64,000 nt of DNA, taken from positions 689,249 through 753,248 of the forward strand of contig BCGQ01000004.1 in the NCBI GenBank assembly GCA_001599355.1, read 5' to 3'. A program made the translations under genes and the position numbers. How positions within the stretch are numbered: the first letter of the stretch is position 1; each line of letters begins with the position of its first letter. This document shows positions 1 through 8,565 of this stretch, piece by piece. The DNA is from Nakazawaea peltata. Lineage: Eukaryota > Ascomycota > Pichiomycetes > Alaninales > Pachysolenaceae. The notes below the pieces were generated by a model. That model had not been told where the DNA came from and did not search any database. It was given only the letters and a program-made list of their open reading frames with translations.

Positions 1-311
1 ATCAATTGATTTATTTCCAATAATCTCCCAGCCAGCAAGATTGAAGCCTAGCTACTCAACTACCCATAACCATATCCACCCATCGGTTGCACCTACCCAA
101 CCTCATCATAAATCTCTCTCTGTCTTTCTGCTCGCCTCTTCCGATCATCTCAGCCCCGAGAGGCGAGCGGCCACACTTTTGCCCAAAACGGAAACCTCTC
201 CGCCCAATTTAGGCAAGAGGAAAAACGATAAAAGTGAACGGCTCCACAAATAAACTAGTCATATTGATAACGTAGATACCACAACCCAACTACTAACGAT
301 TAACTCAAATC
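1..311. other. Left edge, upstream region of LAP4
   Basis: No supportable gene. This is the presumed 5' flank of the LAP4 gene that starts at 312. A short open frame from 41 has no recognisable content and is not called. I see no clear TATA element. Confidence 0.5.
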
Positions 312-1964
312 ATGTCTGCTCAAGATATCTCATCCTTGAAGACCGAGGATTTGCAAAGATTGCTCGAATTGATCAAATTGACCGGTGCCAGAGATGCCGC
401 CAGCTTGAAGGAAAAGGTAACTTTAGCCGATAACAAGGCCCCAACTCCGGCCCCAGCTAAGGCTGACGAAAGTGACATTGAAGACGAAGAGGAGCTCGAT
501 TCTGATTACAGTGACATCCCAACTCCAGTTTCCGAAAAGATTGTCGACAGAACCTCAGAGTCTTATTTCTTGGACTATTCCAAAAAGTACATCGATTTCA
601 CTTATGAGAACCCAACTACTTTACATGTTGTCTCTACTTTTGGATCTTTCTTGGAATCAAAGGGATTCAAATACATTTCCGAGAAGGATGACTGGAGTAA
701 GTTGACTGCTGGTAAGTACTATACCTCCAGATCTGGATTGTGTCTTGCTGCCTTTGTTGTTGGAGCCGAGTGGGTTCCAGAGAAAGGTGTTGGTGCCATT
801 GGTGCTCATATTGATGCTCTTACTACCAAGTTAAAACCTATTTCTGTCAAAGATAAGGTCGAAGGTTACGAATTGATTGGTATTGCCCCATACTCAGGTG
901 CCTTGAGTGACAAATGGTGGGACAGAGACTTGGGTTACGGTGGTCGTGTATTGATTAGAAAGAAGGATGCTTCTTCGAAGACCGGATACAAGACCATTTC
1001 CAAGTTGATTAACTCCACTCCAAAACCAATTGCCAGAATTGCCAGTCTTGCTCCTCATTTCGGTGCTCCACTGTTAGGTCCTTTCAACAAGGAAACTCAA
1101 ATGGTTCCAATTGTTGGTTATGACACTGGTGAAGTCGAGCCTACCGAGCTGGAAAAACTGGCTCCATTGTATGGCAAACATTCGTTGAAGTTCTTGAGAC
1201 ACGTTGCCAAATTGGCTGGTGTCGAGGTTCTGGATTTGTACGAATTGGAATTGGATTTGTTCGATGTCCAGAAGGGTGTAATTGGAGGTTTGAACAATGA
1301 GTTCTTGTTTGCTCCAAGAATCGATGACAGAATTTGTTCCTTCACCGGTATTAACTCGATTGCCGAATTCCTGGATGCCGAAGTCCCAGCTGACTCTTTC
1401 TCTTTATGTGCTGTCTATGACAATGAGGAATTAGGTTCTTTATCGAGACAAGGTGCCAAGGGTGGATTACTCGAGAGCTGTGTCGAAAGAGTCATTGGTG
1501 CCTTGTTCCCAGAACAAGACCTGTCTCTGCAAAGCAAGCTCTGTTTCGCCAACTCGATCATCCTCTCTGTTGATGTCACTCATTTGTACAATCCAAACTT
1601 CCCTGGCCAATATTTGGAGCACCACAGACCAAAACCAAACGTTGGTTTGACCGTTCTGTTGGACTCCAATGGACACATGGCTACCGATGCTGTGGGATTG
1701 ACCTTGATTGAACAGCTTGCCGAATCCAACGGTGATAAGATTCAATACTTCCAAATCAGAAATGATTCCAGATCTGGTGGAACTATCGGTCCTTCCATCT
1801 CCAGTCAAAGTGGTGCTCGTACCATCGATATGGGTATCCCTCAATTAAGTATGCACAGTATTAGAGCTGCTGCTGGAAGTAAGGATATTGGTTTAGGTGT
1901 CAAGTTCTTTGTCAATTTCTACCAAAATTGGAGATCGGTCTATGATACTTTTGAGGATATGTGA
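312..1964 (+). CDS. LAP4: Vacuolar aminopeptidase I, M18 family (Ape1/Lap4-type)
   Basis: A 550-aa M18 metallo-aminopeptidase, close in length to S. cerevisiae Ape1 (514 aa). Family landmarks are the GAHIDALTTKLKP segment (residues about 164-176), with the first zinc-ligand histidine, APRIDDR near 336-342, YDNEELGS near 374-381, and a C-terminal NGHMATD / MGIPQLSMHS region near 458-518 with further ligands. The N-terminal 80 residues are predicted soluble and acidic (EDEEELDSDYSD). In Ape1 the N-terminus is a propeptide that drives aggregation and Cvt/autophagic delivery to the vacuole. Whether this one does so, or the protein is closer to the cytosolic aspartyl aminopeptidase Ape4, cannot be settled by eye. 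The Ape1-like GAHIDALTTKLKP favours Ape1. CTG codons here should be read as Ala. Confidence 0.85.
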   Translation: MSAQDISSLKTEDLQRLLELIKLTGARDAASLKEKVTLADNKAPTPAPAKADESDIEDEEELDSDYSDIPTPVSEKIVDRTSESYFLDYSKKYIDFTYENPTTLHVVSTFGSFLESKGFKYISEKDDWSKLTAGKYYTSRSGLCLAAFVVGAEWVPEKGVGAIGAHIDALTTKLKPISVKDKVEGYELIGIAPYSGALSDKWWDRDLGYGGRVLIRKKDASSKTGYKTISKLINSTPKPIARIASLAPHFGAPLLGPFNKETQMVPIVGYDTGEVEPTELEKLAPLYGKHSLKFLRHVAKLAGVEVLDLYELELDLFDVQKGVIGGLNNEFLFAPRIDDRICSFTGINSIAEFLDAEVPADSFSLCAVYDNEELGSLSRQGAKGGLLESCVERVIGALFPEQDLSLQSKLCFANSIILSVDVTHLYNPNFPGQYLEHHRPKPNVGLTVLLDSNGHMATDAVGLTLIEQLAESNGDKIQYFQIRNDSRSGGTIGPSISSQSGARTIDMGIPQLSMHSIRAAAGSKDIGLGVKFFVNFYQNWRSVYDTFEDM

Positions 1965-2298
1965 GATAGATATTAAGATAGATATTAAAATAGAATATTA
2001 GAATAGATGGTGTAGTTTCAGTGGCCCTCACTAACCTGTCAGTAGCTCTCACTAACCTGTCAGTAGTTCTCACTAACCTGTCAATGACCCTCACTAACCC
2101 GTCGGTAACCCATCAATAACCCCCTCAGTTACCCCTCTAATCCAACCCAGAACCCAATTTAGCACAAAATACACGACCCCTAAACGACCCGAAAAGCTCA
2201 CCCGGAACGAAAATTTATGCGAAATTAAGTCACTTTAATTAGCGGGTAATAAGAGGCAAGGAGAGTTAGAAGAGTTAAATAGGAGACCTAAGTAGACA
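1965..2298. other. LAP4 3' flank and intergenic region
   Basis: This gap between LAP4 and the next gene has an AT-rich stretch of short GATAGATATTAA-like repeats right after the stop, then the 21-bp tandem array listed separately. No gene is seen. Confidence 0.6.
2019..2123. repeat. 21-bp tandem repeat, 4 good copies plus 1 degenerate
   Basis: Units begin at 2019, 2040, 2061, 2082 and (degenerate) 2103. The consensus is roughly CAGTAGCTCTCACTAACCTG plus T. The first four copies differ at a few positions only. The array lies about 55 bp downstream of the LAP4 stop. Confidence 0.9.
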
Positions 2299-2958
2299 AT
2301 GAGCTCATATATCACACCACCAGGAACACTGTCAAATGTATCACAGCAAAGCTCGTCATCTCCAATGGAGGACTCTCCATTTGGGTCTGAGACTTTCAAT
2401 TATCATAACTACTGTCGTTTGGAGCTCCACTCGTCTCCATTTTTAATGAGCGCATTCAGCTTGAAGATTGAGGGGTCAAATATAATGGGAATAGGCACTT
2501 TGGCACCTCTGTTGACGATGGTGATCGAGAAGGGATCGATATATTACAATGATGGAGCTGATTTCTTGGGGTATATTCCTGATGATTCCGAGTCGGAAGG
2601 TGGGGAGAGTGGTTCTGAGGTCAAATCTCCGGTACCCGCTGAACACCAAGATATCAGATACAAAGCTTTTATGTACATAGACCCGAGTGATGGACTTTTA
2701 AGAATTGACTTCAATAGAAATATTAGTGAAAAATTCCCAAACAATGATATGGGTCATGTTGATAGTGGTGCTCATTTTGGAGGAGAAATGGGATCCGATT
2801 TGAAATTAATCCATCAGCATTTGACGCAGACCAGTGATTTTCCTGATATCATATTCAAAGGTGAGATCCCAGAGGGATATCCTCAGAAGATAAAGGATGC
2901 TTTATTTGGAATGGTGAAATTTGAAGATACAACTTCTCATGTAGGTGGTCAGAAGTAA
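2299..2958 (+). CDS. Orphan 219-aa protein, function unknown
   Basis: I do not recognise this protein. It opens at an ATG and has a low-complexity Ser-rich N-terminus (residues 1-30). A probable folded core follows, with beta-like hydrophobic stretches (NYCRLELHSSPFLMSAFSLK, then GIGTLAPLLTMVIEKGSIYY). Next come an acidic linker (DDSESEGGESGSE, about 95-107) and a second conserved-looking block (DIRYKAFMYIDPSDGLLRID, about 117-136). No signal peptide or membrane segment is evident. Codon use resembles its neighbours, and the frame is open over 660 bp, which supports a real gene. It sits between LAP4 and a tandem phosphatase pair on the same strand, which says nothing about its role. Confidence 0.6.
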   Translation: MSSYITPPGTLSNVSQQSSSSPMEDSPFGSETFNYHNYCRLELHSSPFLMSAFSLKIEGSNIMGIGTLAPLLTMVIEKGSIYYNDGADFLGYIPDDSESEGGESGSEVKSPVPAEHQDIRYKAFMYIDPSDGLLRIDFNRNISEKFPNNDMGHVDSGAHFGGEMGSDLKLIHQHLTQTSDFPDIIFKGEIPEGYPQKIKDALFGMVKFEDTTSHVGGQK

Positions 2959-3081
2959 TACAAAATTTCGTATACTTTCAGCAGTAGATTATGTAGTGGA
3001 ATTTTTAAGATGATCGAGTTCGGGTTACTTCGGGGGGATCCGATTCATTACAAGCCACTTTGGAAGTTGAGAGAGAGTTCG

Positions 3082-3117
3082 CCCGAGCGTTAACCCGAGC
3101 GTTGGCCCGAGAGTTGG
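3082..3117. repeat. 12-bp tandem repeat, 3 copies
   Basis: Three consecutive units: CCCGAGCGTTAA, CCCGAGCGTTGG, CCCGAGAGTTGG. The array lies upstream of the DOG-like phosphatase. Confidence 0.85.
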
Positions 3118-3368
3118 CTCTGAAGTCCGTTCGAATGTGTGTCAGCACGAATTTTCACTGGCCCAACCTTTACAACTTAACCGTCAACTCGCAAAACCAT
3201 AGTTCGAATTAACTTCAATTAAGTTCAATTATGTTGTGTTCGTTCAGTTCCAGAACATCCTATCGGTGTTCCGCACCCCAACTAGGCATCTTTTGAGATA
3301 AAAAGAAAATACACCAACAATAAACTATGACATAGCTATGATATCATCAATTCTCCAGGCACAAAAAA

Positions 3369-3402
3369 AGTTTTTCCGGGCCTGCCCCCTGCCGGAAAAA
3401 CT
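3369..3402. promoter_or_regulatory. Perfect 11-bp inverted repeat with CCGG ends
   Basis: The left arm AGTTTTTCCGG (3369-3379) and right arm CCGGAAAAACT (3392-3402) are exact reverse complements across a 12-nt GC-rich spacer. The arms end in CCGG, which resembles paired half-sites of zinc-cluster factors. No specific factor can be assigned. It is about 285 bp upstream of the phosphatase start. Confidence 0.5.
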
Positions 3403-3613
3403 CTTTTCTTTTGATTGCTTTTCTTTTTTCCGCCTAGTCAACTTATGGCAGTTAGATCGAAGAACTCACTATAGGGCAGATCGTTCTCAATTGCGCCTTT
3501 GTTCGAGGCTCGTTCCTATTGTTTTTTTACCTTGCAGGCTCGATGCGCTAAAAAAGATTTTCCAATAGCCTCTTTCTCACGTTTTCTAGACGTCACCAGG
3601 TACCCGATGAGTG

Positions 3614-3622
3614 TATAAATAG
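3614..3622 (+). promoter_or_regulatory. TATA box of the DOG-like gene
   Basis: A TATAAATAG sequence lies about 65-70 bp before the ATG at 3686. That is a normal TATA-to-start distance in yeasts with a short 5' UTR. Confidence 0.6.
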
Positions 3623-3685
3623 AGAGGGAAATCCTGGTGCAATTTTGGATTGGAGTTAACATTGATAAAAATTATTAATTTAGTC

Positions 3686-4402
3686 ATGGCTATTTCTAAG
3701 ATTGATACTGAGGTTTGTTTGTTTGATTTGGATGGAACTTTGGTGAATTCCACCAAAGCCGTTGAAGCTGCTTGGAAAGAGATGTTCCTGGTTGAGAAGA
3801 TCAATCCTGAGGGATTTTTCGAAGACAATCATGGTGTTAGAACTGTCGATGTTTTCAAGAAATACTTACCACATATGGATGACAGTGGGAACAAGCTTTC
3901 AGATCTGTTTGAAGTTGGTGTTTCTCAAAACCATGGTCATTTGGCCTCTCCTATCAAGGGAGCTCCTGAATTGATCCAATCATTACCAAAGGGAAGATGG
4001 TGTATTGTTACATCTGGTACTCCACTGTTGGCTCATGGTTGGTTTGAGAAGGTTTTATTAGCTGCTGGATTCTACAAACCAGATGTATTCATCACTTCTG
4101 TTGATGTCTCTTCTGGTAAACCTCACCCAGAAGGTTACTCCAAGGGAGCCACTTTACTTGCAGCTCTGGAATCATCTGAGGCTGTCAATACTACATTTAC
4201 CAAGAAAGTGGTTTTCGAAGATGCACCAGCTGGTATCCAAGCAGGCTTGAAGTCTGGTGCCACCGTTGTTGGTATTGCTTCATCTTTCGATAAGCTGACT
4301 TTGATCGAGGCCGGTGCTAACTATGTGGTACCAGATTTGAGTCATGTTAAGGTGACTAATAAGACCAGTGAGGGATTTACTTTGGAGGTCGATGCTTTAT
4401 AG
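3686..4402 (+). CDS. HAD-family sugar phosphatase, 2-deoxyglucose-6-phosphate phosphatase-like (DOG1/DOG2 type)
   Basis: A 238-aa haloacid dehalogenase phosphatase. The catalytic motif I, FDLDGT, has Asp14 (nucleophile) and Asp16. Motif II is VTSGTP, the motif III Lys lies in SSGKPHPEGY, and motif IV is VFEDAPAG. All are intact. The combination TSGxPxLA-xx-WFE and GKPxPEGYS resembles S. cerevisiae Dog1/Dog2 rather than the glycerol-phosphatases Gpp1/Gpp2. The first ATG of the frame is at 3686. The open frame extends to 3650 only through non-ATG codons, so 3686 is used. It forms a direct tandem pair with the next gene, so it arose by duplication. The substrate is likely a small phospho-sugar, but this is inferred from the family only. 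Confidence 0.85.
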   Translation: MAISKIDTEVCLFDLDGTLVNSTKAVEAAWKEMFLVEKINPEGFFEDNHGVRTVDVFKKYLPHMDDSGNKLSDLFEVGVSQNHGHLASPIKGAPELIQSLPKGRWCIVTSGTPLLAHGWFEKVLLAAGFYKPDVFITSVDVSSGKPHPEGYSKGATLLAALESSEAVNTTFTKKVVFEDAPAGIQAGLKSGATVVGIASSFDKLTLIEAGANYVVPDLSHVKVTNKTSEGFTLEVDAL

Positions 4403-4614
4403 ATATTTATTAATTTATAGAGGGTATTAACCCAGATGGTGTTTTGTTAATCGACTGTAGTGAGCTAATTTCTTTTGACTGGTACGGCTACCCCCCTTCA
4501 CTAACCAATTTCAAACCCCTATTCCCCCTCTTCCCCTGTCTACCCCTCCATTCGTCCCTCCTGCGCCAAACCTAAACTCCGTCTGGAGCCTCGTTTAGCC
4601 CACCGCGCACCTCA

Positions 4615-4621
4615 CTATAAA
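4615..4621 (+). promoter_or_regulatory. TATA box of the second phosphatase gene
   Basis: TATAAAA lies about 130 bp upstream of the ATG at 4748 and immediately before the 12-bp repeats. Confidence 0.5.
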
Positions 4622-4634
4622 AGAGAGAAAATCT

Positions 4635-4688
4635 GGAGAAATACGTGGAGAAATACGTGGAGAAATACGTGGAGAAATACGTGGAGAA
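4635..4688. repeat. 12-bp tandem repeat GGAGAAATACGT, 4.5 copies
   Basis: Exact copies start at 4635, 4647, 4659 and 4671, followed by a half unit to 4688. Identity between copies points to recent expansion or slippage. The position between TATA and ATG suggests it is transcribed in the 5' leader. Confidence 0.95.
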
Positions 4689-4747
4689 TTAATCAGTGAA
4701 GAAATAGATCGAAAAGTGGACAACAACTTAGACCAAGTACTCACACA

Positions 4748-5461
4748 ATGCCTGTATCAAAATTAACTGTAGACGCCGCTTTGTTCGATTTAGATGGAAC
4801 TTTGATCATCTCAACTCAAGCTGTAGAATCAGCTTGGAAACATCTCCATAAACAACATAATATGGAGGTCGACCCTGAATTTTTTCACGTGACCCACGGG
4901 TTTAGAACCGTCGACTCATTCAAGAAATACTTCCCTCAAATTGATGATAAAGACGGGGCACTGTCGGCAGAATTCGAGAGATTCATCTCCTCTGAGTTCC
5001 ACCATTTGGCCACTCCTGTTAAAGGTGGTGCCAAATTAGTAAATGACATGCCTCAAGATAGGTGGTGTATCGTCACCTCAGGAACACGTGACTTACTGCA
5101 TTCATGGTTCGACTATGTATTACTTGAGAGTGGATTACCAAAGCCAAAGGTTTTCATTACCTCGAATGATGTTCAGAATGGAAAGCCAAACCCTGAGCCT
5201 TATTTGACCGGGTTGAAAGGTTTACTGCTTCCAAAGAGCGACACTGCTCCTCGTACTGTAGTTTTCGAAGATGCTCCTACTGGTATCAAAGCCGGTGTCA
5301 GTTCTGGTGCTGTTGTTATTGGTATTGCTACAGCTTTTGAGCCTGAAATCTTGAAGAAAAGCGGAGCTACTTATGTAGTTCAAGATTTGACTCATGTCAA
5401 AGTTACCGAGAAGGCTGCTGATGGCAGTTTTACTTTAGAGATCGACCATATAGATAATTAG
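4748..5461 (+). CDS. HAD-family phosphatase, GPP/DOG-like paralogue
   Basis: A 237-aa HAD phosphatase paralogous to the preceding gene, with intact FDLDGT (Asp14 and Asp16), VTSGTRD, GKPNPEPYL and VFEDAPTG motifs. TSGTRD and NDVxxGKPxPEPYLxGxxGL match glycerol-3-phosphate phosphatases (Gpp1/Rhr2). The cap region (THGFRTVDSFKKYFPQIDD) looks more like Dog1. The protein therefore carries features of both subfamilies, and its substrate is uncertain between glycerol-3-phosphate and a sugar phosphate. A CTG codon after TSGTRDL aligns with an Ala of Gpp1, consistent with CUG-Ala decoding. The start ATG has a good CACACA context. Confidence 0.85.
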   Translation: MPVSKLTVDAALFDLDGTLIISTQAVESAWKHLHKQHNMEVDPEFFHVTHGFRTVDSFKKYFPQIDDKDGALSAEFERFISSEFHHLATPVKGGAKLVNDMPQDRWCIVTSGTRDLLHSWFDYVLLESGLPKPKVFITSNDVQNGKPNPEPYLTGLKGLLLPKSDTAPRTVVFEDAPTGIKAGVSSGAVVIGIATAFEPEILKKSGATYVVQDLTHVKVTEKAADGSFTLEIDHIDN

Positions 5462-5533
5462 ATTGAAGAACTACTCAATTAATCACAAAGTATTTTATTA
5501 GAATATCAATTATAATCGGTGTAAAGTCAAATA

Positions 5534-8344
5534 TCAAACTTGGGAACCTCCAATGACATCTCCATTTCTTCTCTTCTTATGTAAGGACATCTTATCGGTT
5601 GGGAAGTATTTCTTCAAGTTGTCAGCTTTGGCAATTCTTTCTGGGTCGGTGACCTCATTTCCCTCTTGATCGTAGTATTTACCCTGCTTCTTGACTAAAG
5701 CTTTCTCAATGCCTCCCAGGGACGAAGTTGTCAAATCTTCACGTGTAGCAGAGACTTGAGTGATATCTTCACTGACAGAGGCAACTTCAGATCCAACGGT
5801 AGATTCAGACAGAGAGTCTTCGGCTGAAGAATCGACATCCTCTGGGGTCTGTTCTACTTCAACCTCTGAACTATCATCATTAGCCTCACTTTCTGGGATC
5901 AGCAGTTGTTCAACAACTTCTACAGCTTCGGCAGCTTGTTCTTCTTCATTGAATTCTCTCTTTTGTTTGAGCTCGAATTCCTCGTTTTGTTCAACAGGAA
6001 CAGCAGCATTGAAGTCAAAAGAAGGAGTCTCTTTAGCTTGATGAACCGAAGAACTTAACGAAGCATAAGCCGATGGAGCATCCAAGAAAGTGTTACAGTC
6101 AAAGTCCCAAGTGTCGAGCAATTTGGATGATTGACATTGAGCCTTAGTCCAAGGATCTCCCTTAATCAAAGGATAGTATTGGTAGAAAGCGGCAGTGGCT
6201 ACGGTCAAGACAACGACGAGGAAATTGATCTTCCAGAAAGTTCTCTTGGCCAAAACATAAGTGGTGATTACTTCCAACAAGTGTCCGAAAGCCAAAATAC
6301 CAAAGTAATACAGAGGCAAGTAATGGTGTAAGAATAATTGACGTCCCATCAAGAAGGATGGAGCATAATGCAATCCCCAACCGACGATGAAATGGAAAGT
6401 TTGGACATTGAAGTTGAAAACCTCTGGAGAAGAAGCAACAACGGCACCTCTTTGCCATCTCAAAAGTTGAATAGCAACATAGACGAAGAATCCAAAGATA
6501 GTCAGAGTGGTAGCCCACCATGTGAAGAGATTACCAAAGAGGTAGACTTGAGTATGATCTTTAGACCAATAGTTGATACCACGGTTAAGGAAAGGCCATT
6601 CAGTAGGAGCAGATTCCCAGTTATGAGACTCGGTCAAACCTTGGTTGATGTGCCACATCTTCTTATGACTCTCAATAACCTTTTCAATGAAGGAAGGAGC
6701 AGTGTAACTGACCTTTTCAACATCCAGAGGCAAGAATTCGTTCTCATTTTGCTCAACAGTCCATAACAATAAAGGTTCAATACCAGCACTAGCACAGGTT
6801 ACTTCTTGTTGTTCGAAACCCCAAGCTGGTAACTTGGTGTCGTGAGAGAACAAGTAACAACCAGTCATAGCATGACGTAATTTGAAGACAGTCTCAATAG
6901 CACGAAGTCTTTCTTGAGCAACACCAGGTTTAGATTGACTCTTGACGATCTCGACAATGAAATCATCGTTAGCATCACCATCGAATCCCTCGAAACCATA
7001 AGCACTGACTTCCTTTTGCCAGTCAGAACTCTCACTGACTGGGGCTTTGTGGTCATGAGAATGTAATCTTCTTTGAGAAGGAACATGTCTCAATCTGATC
7101 TTGGTGCCATGCAAAATAGGGACGAATTCAGTTGGGTATTCGGTGACATTGTACAATTGAACCTCAAAGACATTATTCAAATCCAAATGTGGGTATAAAG
7201 TGATCTGTTGTTGCTTGGAACCGGTCTCATACAAATGGTTATGAGAGTGTAAGTAACCACCATGAGAGTTGACATGACGGATGGTGATCTTAGATCCAAC
7301 ACCGACAGGAGCTGGAATTCCAGAAGGTAATTTGTTTCCTTCCAAAGTAGATCTGAAGGCAGCAGACATAAAGGCAGCTCCATCTCCTTCCTTAGTCAAT
7401 AATGAGTAATGAACACTGAAGAAGTACAAGTACAAAGCAGCTGGAATTGCTAAGAAAAAGAACAACTTCAGAGCAGCTTGTTTGTACAAAGCAACTGGCT
7501 TAACGGTGATATCACCAATGGCAAACCACAAGCTCCAAATGGTCATGACACCGATCCAGGCAATGGTGAAAAGACCAACCCATTTAGAAGAAAGAGCAAG
7601 GCCAGCAGAAACACCGGTGGCTGCAAGTGCTTTGAACCAACTCAGAGTGAATGGAGTCTCGATTTCACATCTCTTCAATGAGTAAACTGCACAAGAGATG
7701 AAGAAGATCAAAGGCAGATCCAACAAAATGTATCTAGAGATGGTGAAGAACGAGTTCTCGATCAATAACAAAGCAGCAGTGACAAGAGCAACGGCAGGCT
7801 TAACTCCAGTCAATCTCAATGTGTTGTATAATGTGAACACAGTACCAACACCACACAAGGCACCGAATCCTCTCATCATAGTGTAAGGAACAGTGTCCGG
7901 GTAAGCGTCACCAATCTTGGCGAATTCGAAAGCGCCGTTATATCCAAAGATGTAACCGACACCGGCGTACAACATTTTGGCCAAAGGAGGGTGGACATCC
8001 ATGAAATAAGCTCCAAGGATGTACTTTCTTGCAAACCCGCCAAAGTGGACCTCGTCAAATACGACAGAGTCTGGTTGGGAGAGCTTGTATAATCTGAGGA
8101 ATACGGCGAGACCAAGCAAACCAAAGAACAGAGTCTTCTCAATGGTCGATTTGGTGGTTCTGGCCTTTTGTAATTCGGCCGAAGGCTCACTAACAATGAA
8201 CTCTCTCTTCTCGCCCTTCTCCAATATCAACTCTGTAGTATGTAAGTCTTCACCGAGCAAACTATCGGTCAATGCTGGTAACAGCACCGGCGCTTTAGCA
8301 CCAGAAGACGACTTGACCGTCCGGCTTCCTTTTCTTGGGGCCAT
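5534..8344 (-). CDS. PMT1: Protein O-mannosyltransferase, PMT1 family
   Basis: A 936-aa multi-pass ER membrane protein that transfers mannose from dolichol-phosphate-mannose to Ser/Thr of secretory proteins. An N-terminal cytosolic tail precedes TM1 (about residue 72). The loop-1 catalytic segment FDEVHFGGFARKYI with DVHPPLAKML follows, then several TMs. Three MIR repeats (ITIRHVNSHGGYLHSH, IRLRHVPSQRRLHSHD, FKLRHAMTGCYLFSHD) lie between about 345 and 545, and the C-terminal TM block ends near 735. FDEVHFGGFA and the MFMDVHPPLAK-like context mark the PMT1/PMT5 subfamily, not PMT2 or PMT4. After the last TM comes an acidic tail of about 190 residues, longer than in S. cerevisiae Pmt1. The codon for residue 210, in ILLDxPL, is CTG where relatives have Ala/Ser. 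Confidence 0.93.
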   Translation of the reverse strand: MAPRKGSRTVKSSSGAKAPVLLPALTDSLLGEDLHTTELILEKGEKREFIVSEPSAELQKARTTKSTIEKTLFFGLLGLAVFLRLYKLSQPDSVVFDEVHFGGFARKYILGAYFMDVHPPLAKMLYAGVGYIFGYNGAFEFAKIGDAYPDTVPYTMMRGFGALCGVGTVFTLYNTLRLTGVKPAVALVTAALLLIENSFFTISRYILLDLPLIFFISCAVYSLKRCEIETPFTLSWFKALAATGVSAGLALSSKWVGLFTIAWIGVMTIWSLWFAIGDITVKPVALYKQAALKLFFFLAIPAALYLYFFSVHYSLLTKEGDGAAFMSAAFRSTLEGNKLPSGIPAPVGVGSKITIRHVNSHGGYLHSHNHLYETGSKQQQITLYPHLDLNNVFEVQLYNVTEYPTEFVPILHGTKIRLRHVPSQRRLHSHDHKAPVSESSDWQKEVSAYGFEGFDGDANDDFIVEIVKSQSKPGVAQERLRAIETVFKLRHAMTGCYLFSHDTKLPAWGFEQQEVTCASAGIEPLLLWTVEQNENEFLPLDVEKVSYTAPSFIEKVIESHKKMWHINQGLTESHNWESAPTEWPFLNRGINYWSKDHTQVYLFGNLFTWWATTLTIFGFFVYVAIQLLRWQRGAVVASSPEVFNFNVQTFHFIVGWGLHYAPSFLMGRQLFLHHYLPLYYFGILAFGHLLEVITTYVLAKRTFWKINFLVVVLTVATAAFYQYYPLIKGDPWTKAQCQSSKLLDTWDFDCNTFLDAPSAYASLSSSVHQAKETPSFDFNAAVPVEQNEEFELKQKREFNEEEQAAEAVEVVEQLLIPESEANDDSSEVEVEQTPEDVDSSAEDSLSESTVGSEVASVSEDITQVSATREDLTTSSLGGIEKALVKKQGKYYDQEGNEVTDPERIAKADNLKKYFPTDKMSLHKKRRNGDVIGGSQV

Positions 8345-8565
8345 TTTATCTCAACACTTCTTCAATGTATCGTACAATTGTTGAATCAATCAAACAATTA
8401 GCAGAAATAACAAAAAAATTGACGTGTTTCGTAGAAGCACAGAGGGGTTTTTTTCCAGGCTCCTCGCTTAGGGGGTCTGTGCAGGGATTGTGGGAAAAAG
8501 CTACGTGTTGAGTTGGGGGTCGTGTACGAAGGGACAAAAGCCTAGAAGGGGTAATTTGGGTTTAT

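Larger units (their letters stand above)
2959..3685. other. Promoter region of the first HAD phosphatase gene
   Basis: A 727-bp gene-free stretch. It contains a 12-bp tandem repeat (3082-3117), a perfect 11-bp inverted repeat (3369-3402), pyrimidine tracts, and a TATA box about 70 bp before the chosen ATG. No other gene is seen. Confidence 0.6.
4403..4747. other. Intergenic promoter between tandem phosphatase genes
   Basis: This 345-bp gap has a C-rich stretch (4490-4560), a TATAAAA element near 4615-4621 and a 12-bp tandem array (4635-4688) just downstream of that element, probably inside the 5' UTR of the second gene. Confidence 0.6.

Noticed and set aside
5760-6041. Ser-rich open frame opposite the PMT1 tail
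   Set aside because: Antisense shadow of the repetitive Glu-rich tail.
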